From: Streptosporangiaceae bacterium
GTDB lineage: Bacteria > Actinomycetota > Actinomycetes > Streptosporangiales > Streptosporangiaceae
Reading direction: 5' to 3'
Length of the DNA: 32,936 bases
NCBI GenBank assembly: GCA_025935815.1
Contig: JAICUO010000008.1
Coordinates: 1 to 32,936, forward strand
Shown here: one piece after another, positions 7,160 through 14,874 of the stretch
Layout of the letters: each line of letters opens with the position of its first letter
How positions within the stretch are numbered: the stretch's first letter is position 1
The notes under the pieces: generated by a model
Seen by the model: only the letters and a program-made list of their open reading frames with translations
Told to the model about the DNA's origin: nothing
Databases searched by the model: none
Position numbers and translations under genes: made by a program

Positions 7160-8520
7160 AGCCTTTCGAACCCCCGGCGCAGCTCCCAGTTGGTCACCGT
7201 CGAGTCGTAGGCCGCCAGCTCGACCCGCCCCGCGTGGGCGTAGTGCTCGACGACGTCCCGGCCGAACGCGTGCTCGGCGGCCGCGCTGGCCGTGAACGCC
7301 TCGATCGCGTCGCGCAGCGTGGACGGCACCCGGGCGGCGGCGGAGGCGTAGGCGTTGCCGGTGAATTCCGGTTCGAGCGGCAGGTGGTTCTCCAGCCCGT
7401 GCAGCCCGGCCGCGATCAGGGCGGCCACGGCCAGGTAGGGGTTCACGTCGCCGCCGGGGACGCGGTTCTCAAATCGCAGGGACGGGCCGTGCCCGACCAC
7501 CCGCAGCGCGCACGTGCGGTTGTCGCGTCCCCAGGCGATGGCGGTGGGCGCGAAGCTCCCGGGGACGTAGCGCTTGTAGGAGTTGACGTTGGGGGCCAGC
7601 AGGAGCGCGAAGTCGGACAGGCAGGCGAGCTGCCCGGCCAGGAAGTGCTCCATGAGCGGCGAGAACCCGTGCGGCTGGTCGCCGGCCAGCACGGGCGTCC
7701 CGGCCGCGTCGCGCAGGCTCAGGTGGATGTGGCAGGAGTTGCCCTCGCGCTCGTTGTACTTGGCCATGAACGTCAGGCTCACGTTCTCCTGGGCGGCGAT
7801 CTCCTTCGCGCCGGTCTTGTAGACCGAGTGGTCGTCGCAGGTGTTCAGCGCCTTGCCGTACCGGAAGGCGATCTCGTGCTGGCCCGGGTTGCACTCGCCC
7901 TTCGCCGACTCGACGACCATTCCGGCGCCTGCCATCTCGTTGCGGATGCGGCGCAGCAGGGGCTCGATCCGTCCGGTGCCGAGGACCGAGTAGTCGACGT
8001 TGTACTGGTTGGCCGGGGTGAGGCCGCGGTAATCACAGTTCCAGGCCTGCTCGTAGGTGTCCTTGAAGACGATGAACTCCAGCTCGGTGCCGACGTAGGC
8101 GTCCCATCCGTAGGCCGCCAGCCGGTCCAGTTGCCGCCGCAGCACCTGCCGGGGGGAGACGGGAACGGGGGTGCCGTCGAGGAACGCGATGTCGGACTGG
8201 ACCATGACGGTGCCCGGGTGCCAGGGGATGTAGCGCAGCGTGTCCAGGTCGGGGGCGAAGACCAGGTCCCCGTAGCCGCGGTCCCAGGATGACAGGGCGT
8301 ACCCGTCGACGGTGTTCATGTCGACGTCGACCGCCAGCAGGTAGTCACACCCCTCGCCGCCGTGCGCGGCCACCTCGGCTAGGAAGAAGTCCCCGGCCAT
8401 CCGCTTGCCCTGCAGGCGGCCTTGCATGTCGGTCAGCGCCAGCACGACCGTGTCGATGGTCCCGTTGGCGACTAGCGGCCGCAGTTCCTCGAGCGTCAGA
8501 CGGCTACGGTATGGACCCAT
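7156..8520 (-). CDS. Glutamine-synthetase-family gamma-glutamyl-amine ligase (PuuA/GlnA3/GlnA4-like)
   Basis: This 454-residue member of the glutamine synthetase superfamily has the metal-binding TELEFIVF strand, the GECNPGQHEIAFRY segment, NEREGNSCHIHLSL with the ATP/metal His, and the C-terminal LRFENRVPGGDVNPYLAVAA. Its linkage to a gamma-glutamyl hydrolase, aldehyde dehydrogenase and FCD regulator says it ligates glutamate to an amine rather than to ammonia. Known relatives use putrescine or polyamines (PuuA, GlnA3) or ethanolamine (GlnA4 of Streptomyces). The start chosen is the ATG at 8520, with AGGAGG five to six bases upstream; a GTG at 8526 lies inside that ribosome site. A candidate promoter and a 15-bp palindrome precede the gene at 8571-8612. 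Confidence 0.92.
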   Translation of the reverse strand: MGPYRSRLTLEELRPLVANGTIDTVVLALTDMQGRLQGKRMAGDFFLAEVAAHGGEGCDYLLAVDVDMNTVDGYALSSWDRGYGDLVFAPDLDTLRYIPWHPGTVMVQSDIAFLDGTPVPVSPRQVLRRQLDRLAAYGWDAYVGTELEFIVFKDTYEQAWNCDYRGLTPANQYNVDYSVLGTGRIEPLLRRIRNEMAGAGMVVESAKGECNPGQHEIAFRYGKALNTCDDHSVYKTGAKEIAAQENVSLTFMAKYNEREGNSCHIHLSLRDAAGTPVLAGDQPHGFSPLMEHFLAGQLACLSDFALLLAPNVNSYKRYVPGSFAPTAIAWGRDNRTCALRVVGHGPSLRFENRVPGGDVNPYLAVAALIAAGLHGLENHLPLEPEFTGNAYASAAARVPSTLRDAIEAFTASAAAEHAFGRDVVEHYAHAGRVELAAYDSTVTNWELRRGFERL

Positions 8521-8570
8521 CAGCACCTCCTGAAGACGGCACCTTCTAATGGCCTGAAATCAATCCATTG

Positions 8571-8585
8571 ACTTGCGTGGCAAGT
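8571..8585. promoter_or_regulatory. 15-bp palindromic operator candidate upstream of the amine operon
   Basis: The site reads ACTTGCGTGGCAAGT, perfect 6-bp arms around a 3-bp centre. It lies between the GntR gene and the ligase gene, at or just after the candidate -10 region of the ligase promoter. GntR/FCD regulators bind short palindromes of this size, usually repressing until their ligand appears. Assignment to this particular regulator is inference. Confidence 0.5.
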
Positions 8586-8612
8586 GTCTGCCGTGGCGGG
8601 GACCGGTGTCAA
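8583..8612 (-). promoter_or_regulatory. Candidate sigma-70-type promoter for the amine operon
   Basis: A perfect -35 hexamer TTGACA lies at 8607-8612 (minus strand). The -10 match is weak: AGACAC or GACACT at 17-18 bp spacing. It would start transcription across the palindrome at 8571-8585, so repressor binding there would block it. It lies just past the GntR stop and would let the four enzyme genes be controlled separately from the regulator. Confidence 0.4.
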
Positions 8613-8621
8613 GGCCTCGCC

Positions 8622-9374
8622 TCAGCCGAGAAAACCCCGGATCAGGGCGGCGGTCGCGTCGACGTGCTCGGCGGTCACCTGCCGGGCGGCCGCCGCGTCC
8701 CCGGCCAGGATCGCCTGCGCGATCGCCTGGTGCTGGGTCGAGGCGTGCTCGATGTTGCGGGCCAGCATCGGGATCGCGTTGAGCAGGTCGTTCAGGCGCA
8801 TGCGGCACTCGGCGATGCTCGCGGTGAGGGACGGGGACTCGGTCAGCTCGGCGATCGCCAGGTGGAACCGGGAGTCGGCCAGCCGGTACTCGGCCGGCGG
8901 CGCGCCCGCCACTTCCCTCAGCCGCCGGGTGAGGTAGTCGCGCCGCCGATCGCTGAGACCGGTAAGGGCCGCGCGCTCCGCCGCGCCCGCCTCCAGGACA
9001 TGGCGGTAGGTGATGGCGTCGTCGAGGCGATCACTGATGCCCGCGGCCGCTCGCCGCAGGTCATCCGGGTCTGGCTCGGGTATCTGGTAGGCCACGAAGG
9101 TGCCGCCGTACCGCCCGTGCCGGGACGTAACGTAACCGGCTTCCTGCAGCGACCGGATGGCATCGCGCACCGTGGCCCGGCTGACGTTCAGCCGGACCGC
9201 CAGGTCGCGCTCGACCGGCAGCCGCGAGCCGTGCGGGAACACCCCGAGCTTGACCGCCTGCAAGATCCGCTCGACCGCCTCCTCGAAGGCGTTGCCGGTG
9301 CGGACCGGGCGGAAGATCGCGATTCCGGCCCAGTCCGGCGCGGCGTCGGGTCGTGCGTCGGTCACGAGGCTCAC
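8622..9374 (-). CDS. GntR-family regulator with FCD (FadR-type) ligand domain
   Basis: The N-terminal winged helix-turn-helix is clear: ERILQAVKLGVFPHGSRLPVERDLA, then LNVSRATVRDAIRSLQEAGYV and a wing RHGRYGGTFV. An all-helical FCD domain follows, with candidate metal ligands in DSRFHLAIAE and the late HxxxxxH and EHVDA positions. FCD proteins sense small carboxylic or amino compounds. Placed at the head of the amine operon, it is the likely specific regulator, responding to a gamma-glutamyl intermediate or the amine. The start is uncertain: no strong ribosome site is seen, the GTG at 9374 gives 250 residues, another GTG lies at 9365, and a TTG at 9410 would add 12 residues. Confidence 0.88.
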   Translation of the reverse strand: MSLVTDARPDAAPDWAGIAIFRPVRTGNAFEEAVERILQAVKLGVFPHGSRLPVERDLAVRLNVSRATVRDAIRSLQEAGYVTSRHGRYGGTFVAYQIPEPDPDDLRRAAAGISDRLDDAITYRHVLEAGAAERAALTGLSDRRRDYLTRRLREVAGAPPAEYRLADSRFHLAIAELTESPSLTASIAECRMRLNDLLNAIPMLARNIEHASTQHQAIAQAILAGDAAAARQVTAEHVDATAALIRGFLG

Positions 9375-9470
9375 GGTACCCGCTGGGCCGATCAGGGTGA
9401 CACCCGGCAAAATGCAGCGGGCGCTGTCCCCGGGATAGGGGTCATGACAATGCCTTGAAGCGCGGATAGG

Positions 9471-10184
9471 TTATTGACGCAAGAAGGGCCGGGGACGGGC
9501 ATGTCCTTGCTCCTTATCCGCTGGGGGGGCGCGGACTAAGGATGTCGGCGGGACATGCCCATCCTCGACCGCTCGATAATACAGCTCCAGCTTCGTTGGC
9601 GCCGCGCGTCCGGCCCGCGCGTATTTCTCGCGGACGCGCCCCATGTATTGCTTGGCCGTCTCCTCGCTGATGCCCATCTTCCTGGCCACGGATTTCATCG
9701 GCATCCCGGTGGCGTAGAGCTGAAGCGCGCGCCTTTCCTGCGTGCTGAGGGCAGGCCGGTCCGCGGCGTCATCGGTCGCGAAGATGTAGGCGAGGCGGGG
9801 AGATATCCAGTCCCGGCCCGCCGCGACTTCCCTTATCGCCGCCCGGATCTGATCGGCCTGCTCGCTCTTCAGCGCGTACCCGAGGGCTCCGGCCCGGATT
9901 GCCGACCGGACGGCGACCGGCCGGTCGGAGGCCGACAAGACCAAGACGGCGGGGCCCGCCGCCAAGACGGCGGCCACGTTGGCATCCACCGTGGTCTCGT
10001 CGCCGAGGTCCAGGTCGAGCAGGACGACGTCCGCGTGGCGTCCGGGCCCGGCGAGCAGGACATCGACGGTCGGCGCGGTGGCGACTACCCGGATGTCGCC
10101 CTCCCCGGCCATGACCCAGTTCGCGACGCTGTCGAGGACAATCGGGTGGTCATCCACGGCGGCGACGTCAATGACGGGAGTCAC
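9471..10184 (-). CDS. LuxR/NarL-family response regulator
   Basis: This 237-residue regulator begins VTPVIDVAAVDDHP, with receiver acids Asp11-Asp12 and phosphoacceptor Asp57 in VVLLDLDLGD. It keeps the Ser switch (VLVLSAS) and Lys of GYALKSE. The C-terminal LuxR helix-turn-helix reads LSTQERRALQLYATGMPMKSVARKMGISEETAKQYMGRV in two blocks. The GTG start overlaps the stop of the degenerate kinase (GTGA, 10181-10184). A longer open frame to 10946 is the antisense-frame shadow of that kinase gene. It is the output protein of a three-gene signalling operon. No target site is evident. The tail after the HTH is 35-40 residues long, basic and probably disordered. Confidence 0.92.
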   Translation of the reverse strand: MTPVIDVAAVDDHPIVLDSVANWVMAGEGDIRVVATAPTVDVLLAGPGRHADVVLLDLDLGDETTVDANVAAVLAAGPAVLVLSASDRPVAVRSAIRAGALGYALKSEQADQIRAAIREVAAGRDWISPRLAYIFATDDAADRPALSTQERRALQLYATGMPMKSVARKMGISEETAKQYMGRVREKYARAGRAAPTKLELYYRAVEDGHVPPTSLVRAPPADKEQGHARPRPFLRQ

Positions 10185-11320
10185 CGGCCACCGCCGGAGT
10201 GCCAGGCGACCTCCAGGCACCCCCCGCCGTTCTCGGCCGCGATCACCGCGGCGTGCCAGCCGGCCGCGGCGGGCAGGCCCGCCCCGAACCTCGCCAGGCC
10301 GGGCATGCTCGGCGGCAACGCGTCGAAGGTCAGGTAGGCCTCGGCGCCATCGCCGGAGCCGATGAGCGTGAGCACGACGGGATGCGGCGCCAAGGCGCCG
10401 AGCATGGCGTCGAGGGTCGCCAGGATGGCGCGGGCGACCGCGGGCGGCGGAGTTCGCACCTCGCCGATCGCCTGGATGGTCACCAGCAGCCCTCGCGCGC
10501 GCGCGGCACTCAGCGACGGCGCCAGCGCGGCCACCAGAACGTCGTCGGCCGGCCCGCCGTCCGTCAGCGAGTGCCGCAGGGCCGCCGCATGCCGGGCGCA
10601 CTGCTGGGTGACGCTTTCCGCGGCGGGGTCCAGCGTCCCGTCGGCGATAGCGCGCAGCAGCGGGAGCGCCTCCCGCTCGAGCGCGCGCAGCCGCACCTGG
10701 CGCTCTTGCTGGATCGCGGCGACCGCGGCGCGCTCGGCCGCCGCGCTGCTCGCCCGCGACGCCCGGCGCGCGGACACGGTGACGTGCGCGGCCAGGGTGG
10801 ACCGGATCGCGGCGAACGTGACCAAGATGGTCGCCAGGATGTAGCCGGCCGCCTCCAGCTGGGACAGGCTGAGGGAATTCACGCCATCGTCGGCGACGAG
10901 CAGCCCGCCGTGCACGGCGTAGACGAGCAGCGCGCCCGGGATCCACACCCGGGCAGGCCGGCTCGAGGCGACCAAGGCGAGCAGCCAGGCCGTCCCCAAG
11001 ATAGCCAAGTCAAAGCTCGCGGGGTCGTCATCCGGCCGGTGGGCGGCCCCGATCACCGCCACGGCCGCCACCGCGACGGTGATCGCGGCTATTGTCTCGC
11101 CGGTGCCGAGGGGGCCCGCGCGCAGCCGCGGCACGAGCCACGCGGCGGCCCCGAGGACCGCGAGCCAGACAGCGATCGCCACGCCCGGCTGCCGATAGTC
11201 ACGCGAGTTGACCAGCACCTGGATCACCGCCAGGGACGGGACGAGCACCGCCAGCGCCCCGACGACGCGCATCAGCCCGGTTTCCGCGGCATTGCGCGCG
11301 ACCGCGTGCGGGCTCACCAC
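10181..11320 (-). CDS. Membrane protein resembling a degenerate sensor histidine kinase
   Basis: This 379-residue protein has about six hydrophobic helices in residues 1-180, a basic coiled-coil region, then a soluble domain laid out like a HisKA_3/HATPase kinase. Where active relatives have an E-L-H-D box it reads LRALEREALPLLRAIADG, with no His, and no recognisable N-box, D-box or G-box follows. It is therefore probably catalytically dead. Its position between an intact kinase (7-base overlap) and the regulator (4-base overlap) suggests it works as a sensor subunit, heterodimer partner or phosphatase-like modulator (inference). The GTG at 11320 has GGAG eight bases upstream; a GTG at 11317 is possible. 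Confidence 0.8.
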   Translation of the reverse strand: MVSPHAVARNAAETGLMRVVGALAVLVPSLAVIQVLVNSRDYRQPGVAIAVWLAVLGAAAWLVPRLRAGPLGTGETIAAITVAVAAVAVIGAAHRPDDDPASFDLAILGTAWLLALVASSRPARVWIPGALLVYAVHGGLLVADDGVNSLSLSQLEAAGYILATILVTFAAIRSTLAAHVTVSARRASRASSAAAERAAVAAIQQERQVRLRALEREALPLLRAIADGTLDPAAESVTQQCARHAAALRHSLTDGGPADDVLVAALAPSLSAARARGLLVTIQAIGEVRTPPPAVARAILATLDAMLGALAPHPVVLTLIGSGDGAEAYLTFDALPPSMPGLARFGAGLPAAAGWHAAVIAAENGGGCLEVAWHSGGGR

Positions 11321-12585
11321 GGCAAGGACTCCGCGGCCAGCGCATGATCGTCTTGGGGGCCGGCGTCCGCGGCGCCCGGGTCCGGCCCGCTCCCGGCGGG
11401 CCAGGACAGGCGGACCACGGTGCCGTTCCCGGGCCGCGACCAGACCGACGCGCGCCCGCCGCAGTCAGCGACGCGCTCGGCGATGGACCGTCGCAGGCCC
11501 AGCCGGGCGTGATCGACACGGGCACGGTCAAAGCCGGCGCCCTCGTCGCGCACGGTCACCTCCACGCCCGGCGGGGCCTCGCCGTCCCCGTCCGGTGCCG
11601 TCAGGCGGACTCGCACCCAGGCCTCCCCGGTGCCGGCATGGGCCGCCACGTTGGACAGCGCCTCGCGGGCGGCGCTGGAGATCGCCAGGGCGACCCGGGC
11701 CGGGATCGCCGGCGCTTGCCCGTCATCGATGCCGGCGTGGACGCGCAGCCCCCGGGCGCGCATGTCGGCGACAGCGGCCCGCATGTCGGCGAGCAAGTCA
11801 CCAGAACGCCGTTTGACCCCGGTAGCCAGGTCATTGGGGCCGGCGAGCGCGTCCTCAATCAGGTCCACGTCCTGGCGGCACCTGTTCACCGCATTAGCCA
11901 GGTCAGCGCGGCTGGAACGAGCCACGGCGGTGAGCGTGTTGAGGACGGTGTCATGGAGCAGGCGCTCATGCTCGCGCCGCTCGATCGTCGCGCGCAAGAT
12001 CGCGTACTGCTCACTGGCGGCCCGGTCGGATTCGCGCAACTCGGCGTCCGCCGCGGCGGCGCGCCGGTAAAGCTGCCGGCGGCCGTAGGCGTGCGCGCCC
12101 CCGACGACCATGAGCACGATCGTCGCCGCGGTCAGCGTCCGCAGGCTGGTGACGGGATGCAGCATCGCGCCCGCCCAGTAGGCCGTCGCCGACATGAGCG
12201 CGAGCAGCCAGAACAAGATGCCAGGCGCGTACCACGCGGGGATCATCAGCTGGCCCGACATGCTGATGACCAGCCAGCTGAACGCCTCGTCACGCACGGC
12301 GGGCGGCACGCACCCCGACCCGCCGAGGGCCAGGGCCACGTAGACGGCGGAATCCAGGCACGCCAGCGCGGGGGAAGGCCATCCCCTGCGCAGGCGGAGC
12401 ATCGCCGCCGCCGCCCACGTCACGGCGAGCACGGGACCCGCCAGCCGCCATGAGCTGGCCGTGTAGAACGAGTGCCAGATGACGACCTGCACGATGGTGT
12501 ACGCGATTCCCGCCCCCCGCACCACCAAGGCGAGGTGCGCCACCACCGACCTCAGGGTTGTCACGGCAGGCCCGCTCGGCATCAT
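11314..12585 (-). CDS. Sensor histidine kinase (HisKA_3/HATPase_c)
   Basis: This 423-residue kinase has five or six N-terminal membrane helices (to about residue 175), a helical linker rich in Ala, Arg and Glu, and the H-box HERLLHDTVLNTL with His211. The HATPase part shows the N-box AAREALSNVAAHA, the D-box VRDEGAGF and the G-region LGLRRSIAERV. It is the catalytic kinase of the operon and should phosphorylate the LuxR regulator at 9471-10184, possibly together with the degenerate kinase between them. Two ATGs are adjacent (12585 and 12582), with GAGGG about nine bases upstream. Upstream in-frame codons to 12636 have no clear ribosome site. Confidence 0.9.
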   Translation of the reverse strand: MMPSGPAVTTLRSVVAHLALVVRGAGIAYTIVQVVIWHSFYTASSWRLAGPVLAVTWAAAAMLRLRRGWPSPALACLDSAVYVALALGGSGCVPPAVRDEAFSWLVISMSGQLMIPAWYAPGILFWLLALMSATAYWAGAMLHPVTSLRTLTAATIVLMVVGGAHAYGRRQLYRRAAAADAELRESDRAASEQYAILRATIERREHERLLHDTVLNTLTAVARSSRADLANAVNRCRQDVDLIEDALAGPNDLATGVKRRSGDLLADMRAAVADMRARGLRVHAGIDDGQAPAIPARVALAISSAAREALSNVAAHAGTGEAWVRVRLTAPDGDGEAPPGVEVTVRDEGAGFDRARVDHARLGLRRSIAERVADCGGRASVWSRPGNGTVVRLSWPAGSGPDPGAADAGPQDDHALAAESLPW

Positions 12586-12726
12586 GCCGCGGCCCTCGGT
12601 TGCCTGCCTCCAGCGAACGCAACCCCTCGGCCACATAAGCCTGATGATAAGCGGACAGGCCGGCGCAAGCGTCGACTATCAGCAACGTTCCGATTACGGG
12701 ACCCGCAGGGCGGCCGCCCGCCGCCG

Positions 12727-14076
12727 CTACAGCGCGACGGCCGGCGGGACGGCGTTGGCCATCGCTTCATAGCCGAGGTCATTGGGGTGCAGGTGGTCGC
12801 CGGAGTTGTAGGCGCCCCTGAGGTAGGTGGGGTCACGGGGGTCTTGGAGGGCGCGCGCGAAGTCGATCACCCCGTCGAAGGCGCCGCTGGCGCGGATCCA
12901 GTTGTTGACCGCCTCGCGCAGGGCCTCGCGGTGACGGACCGCGGCGGTGATGCGCCTGCCGAGGAAGGGCGTCAGCGTCCCGAGGTAGATCTTGACGCCG
13001 CGGGCGTGGGCCATCGTGACCAGCGCCTGGTACCCGGCCTCAAGCTGCGCCGCGGTGACGGGCGGGCTGGGCGCCAGGCAGCCGCTGCCGTCCGGCGACC
13101 CGACGAAGCCGATGTCGTTGATGCCCTCCAGCACGATCACCGTCTTGACCCCCGGCAAGGACAGGGCATCCTGCTGGAAGCGCGCCTTCGCGCTGGCCCC
13201 GAAGCACCGGGAGGCTTGCAGCACGCGGTTGCCGCCGATCCCCTCGTCCACGACGCCCGGTGCCCGGTCGCCGAGCAGCCGTGCCAGCCGGCGCGCGAGG
13301 AAGTTGGGCCAGCGGTCGTTGGCCCCCGCGGTGGAATGGATGCCATCGGTGATCGAGTCGCCGAAGGCGACGATCGTGCCGTCCGCGGTCACGGAGTGCA
13401 CGTCCAGTTCGCCGACGAACAGCCACCGGGCAGTGGTGGTCGTGTAGGCGGTCGCGGCCGGGTCGCCGGCGTGATCGCCCGCGGCGATGTAGTTGGCCTG
13501 CATCGCGGCCGCGTGGTTGGTCGGCGGGCCGGTGCGATCCGGCAGGTACAAGCTGATGGCCAGTTCCGCCAGCGGCCGCACCGGCATGGCGAGCGGATCG
13601 CTCAGCGCCTGGCCGCCGGCCGGGATCGTCACCGACGCCTTCCCGCCGAAGGTCAGCGCGTGAGTGCTCCCGGGCACCAGTCGCGCCCCGCTGAGCACCA
13701 CGCCAACGCTCACGTCGCCGGCCGTGAGGGGCGCCGCCCCGAAGGCGTTGGTTAGCCGCACGCGCAGCGAGGTACCGCCCACGCTCGGGTAGATGATATT
13801 TCGCACCGTCTGGCGGGAAAGGCCCGGGATCGTGCCGACGGAAGTGGTTCCGCTCATGGGACTGGCCGCCCAGGAGGCCACCCAGGTGCCGCGGCCCGCG
13901 GCTCCCGGGGCGCCACCGCGGACGCTCCCGGTGGCTCCGGCGCCGCCCGTCGTTTTCCCGGCTCCGCCCGGGTCCGGGCGCCCCGGCGCCGGCGATGCCG
14001 ACACCAGCGCGAAGCCCCCGCCCCCGAGGACCAGTACGGCCGCGGTCACGATGGCGGCGAGACGCCGGTTATTCAT
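12727..14076 (-). CDS. Secreted SGNH/GDSL-family hydrolase (lipase/esterase-like)
   Basis: This 449-residue exported hydrolase opens with a signal peptide (MNNRRLAAIVTAAVLVLGGG), then a Gly/Ala/Pro linker, then a jelly-roll-like N-domain. The SGNH core follows: Ser241 in FGDSITDG, the Gly block GIGGNRVL, the Asn block EGINDIG, and Asp427/His430 in DHLHPND. All four catalytic blocks are intact. Such enzymes deacylate lipids or polysaccharides outside the cell. The ATG at 14076 is chosen because it sits directly before the signal peptide. A GTG at 14121 is in frame, with AAAGGAG internal to the added codons, so the exact start is unresolved. It is a single-gene unit. Confidence 0.9.
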   Translation of the reverse strand: MNNRRLAAIVTAAVLVLGGGGFALVSASPAPGRPDPGGAGKTTGGAGATGSVRGGAPGAAGRGTWVASWAASPMSGTTSVGTIPGLSRQTVRNIIYPSVGGTSLRVRLTNAFGAAPLTAGDVSVGVVLSGARLVPGSTHALTFGGKASVTIPAGGQALSDPLAMPVRPLAELAISLYLPDRTGPPTNHAAAMQANYIAAGDHAGDPAATAYTTTTARWLFVGELDVHSVTADGTIVAFGDSITDGIHSTAGANDRWPNFLARRLARLLGDRAPGVVDEGIGGNRVLQASRCFGASAKARFQQDALSLPGVKTVIVLEGINDIGFVGSPDGSGCLAPSPPVTAAQLEAGYQALVTMAHARGVKIYLGTLTPFLGRRITAAVRHREALREAVNNWIRASGAFDGVIDFARALQDPRDPTYLRGAYNSGDHLHPNDLGYEAMANAVPPAVAL

Positions 14077-14164
14077 GCTTGCTGGCGGCAGCGTTTTGAC
14101 CGTTAACTCCTTTGCCGTCACTCACGCGAAGCATATGGCAATCACGCATTACCGCCCGCTGCGC

Positions 14165-14202
14165 GGCCGCTGCCTACGGGGGCCGCTGCCTACGGGGGCC
14201 GC
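14165..14202. repeat. 16-bp tandem direct repeat, about 2.4 copies
   Basis: The unit GGCCGCTGCCTACGGG occurs at 14165-14180 and 14181-14196, followed by a partial GGCCGC. It ends just before the TetR stop codon, in the short gap between the SGNH hydrolase and the TetR gene. It is likely a slippage product. No function is evident. Confidence 0.8.
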
Positions 14203-14204
14203 CG

Positions 14205-14831
14205 TCAGCTCGCGGCGGACGGGTACTGCGAGCGGGCGAGGCGGGTGATTCCCTCGCGGAGCCGTTCCTCGCCAAGCTCGGGCAAGACGGCGGTCACGTG
14301 CTCGGCGGCGAGCGCGGCGAGCAGGGCGTGGGCGGCGTAGCGGGGGTCGGGCGCGCCGGCCAGCAAGATCGTGGCGTGCTGGTGCCAGAAGTGGTACGCC
14401 CCGATCCGGTAGCGGGCGCCCGGCGCGGCGGTCTCCGACATGCGCACCAGGTCCAGGTGCTCTAGCAGGTAGTCCAGGTAGGCCCCGGCGAAGGCGGCCA
14501 GCCGGGCGGGCGGGTCCGCGCCCGGGCCAAGCGGCGGCGGCCCGTGCAAGATCGCCTCCTGGAGCGCGTGCTCGCGGGCATCGAGCAGGGCGTTGGCGAG
14601 CCCGGACTTATCCCCGAACCGGCGGAAGATCGTTCCCTTGCCGACCCCGGCCGCCGCCGCCACCTGGTCCATCGAGACCGCGGCGACGCCGTGCTCGGCG
14701 AACAGCCGGGCGGCGGCCTCCAGCACGGCCGCGCGGTTGCGGGCCGCGTCCGCCCGCTCCCTGGGCGGCGGGGCGCGGTGGAGTTCCAGCGGGGTTGCAT
14801 AACCGGACTGCGGTCCAGTACTGTCTTTCAT
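14205..14831 (-). CDS. TetR-family transcriptional regulator
   Basis: This 208-residue repressor has an N-terminal helix-turn-helix (SMDQVAAAAGVGKGTIFRRFGDKSGL, about residues 53-78) and an all-helical ligand domain containing the conserved HFWHQHATILLAGA stretch. The ATG at 14831 is preferred; a GTG lies six bases upstream. It diverges from a rhodanese gene across a 43-bp gap holding a perfect 14-bp palindrome that also contains a -10-like TATAGT. Autorepression and control of the rhodanese are therefore likely. A second, imperfect copy of the operator lies inside its own first codons (14804-14817). Confidence 0.92.
   Translation of the reverse strand: MKDSTGPQSGYATPLELHRAPPPRERADAARNRAAVLEAAARLFAEHGVAAVSMDQVAAAAGVGKGTIFRRFGDKSGLANALLDAREHALQEAILHGPPPLGPGADPPARLAAFAGAYLDYLLEHLDLVRMSETAAPGARYRIGAYHFWHQHATILLAGAPDPRYAAHALLAALAAEHVTAVLPELGEERLREGITRLARSQYPSAAS
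14804..14817. promoter_or_regulatory. Second TetR operator-like site inside the repressor gene
   Basis: CGGACTGCGGTCCA matches 10 of 14 positions of the perfect palindrome at 14841-14854, keeping both GGACT and GTCC half-sites. The centres lie 37 bp apart. A downstream auxiliary operator within the TetR coding region is inferred. Confidence 0.45.
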
Positions 14832-14840
14832 GACCACAAG

Positions 14841-14854
14841 TGGACTATAGTCCA
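14841..14854. promoter_or_regulatory. TetR operator candidate and overlapping -10 element
   Basis: TGGACTATAGTCCA is a perfect 14-bp palindrome midway between the divergent TetR and rhodanese starts. Its core TATAGT (14846-14851) is a good -10 hexamer readable for the rhodanese, and the symmetric sequence gives ACTATA on the other strand. Repressor binding would occlude both promoters. Binding is inferred from position and symmetry. Confidence 0.65.
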
Positions 14855-14874
14855 GATCTTTCGGAGGCTACGCC

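Noticed and set aside
10185-10946. N-terminal extension of the LuxR regulator at 9471
   Set aside because: It lies wholly within the degenerate kinase gene in another frame, is low-complexity Arg/Ala/Gly, and the GTG at 10184 gives a normal receiver-domain start.
12472-13755. 427-codon plus-strand frame
   Set aside because: It is antisense to the SGNH hydrolase, whose catalytic motifs are clear on the other strand.
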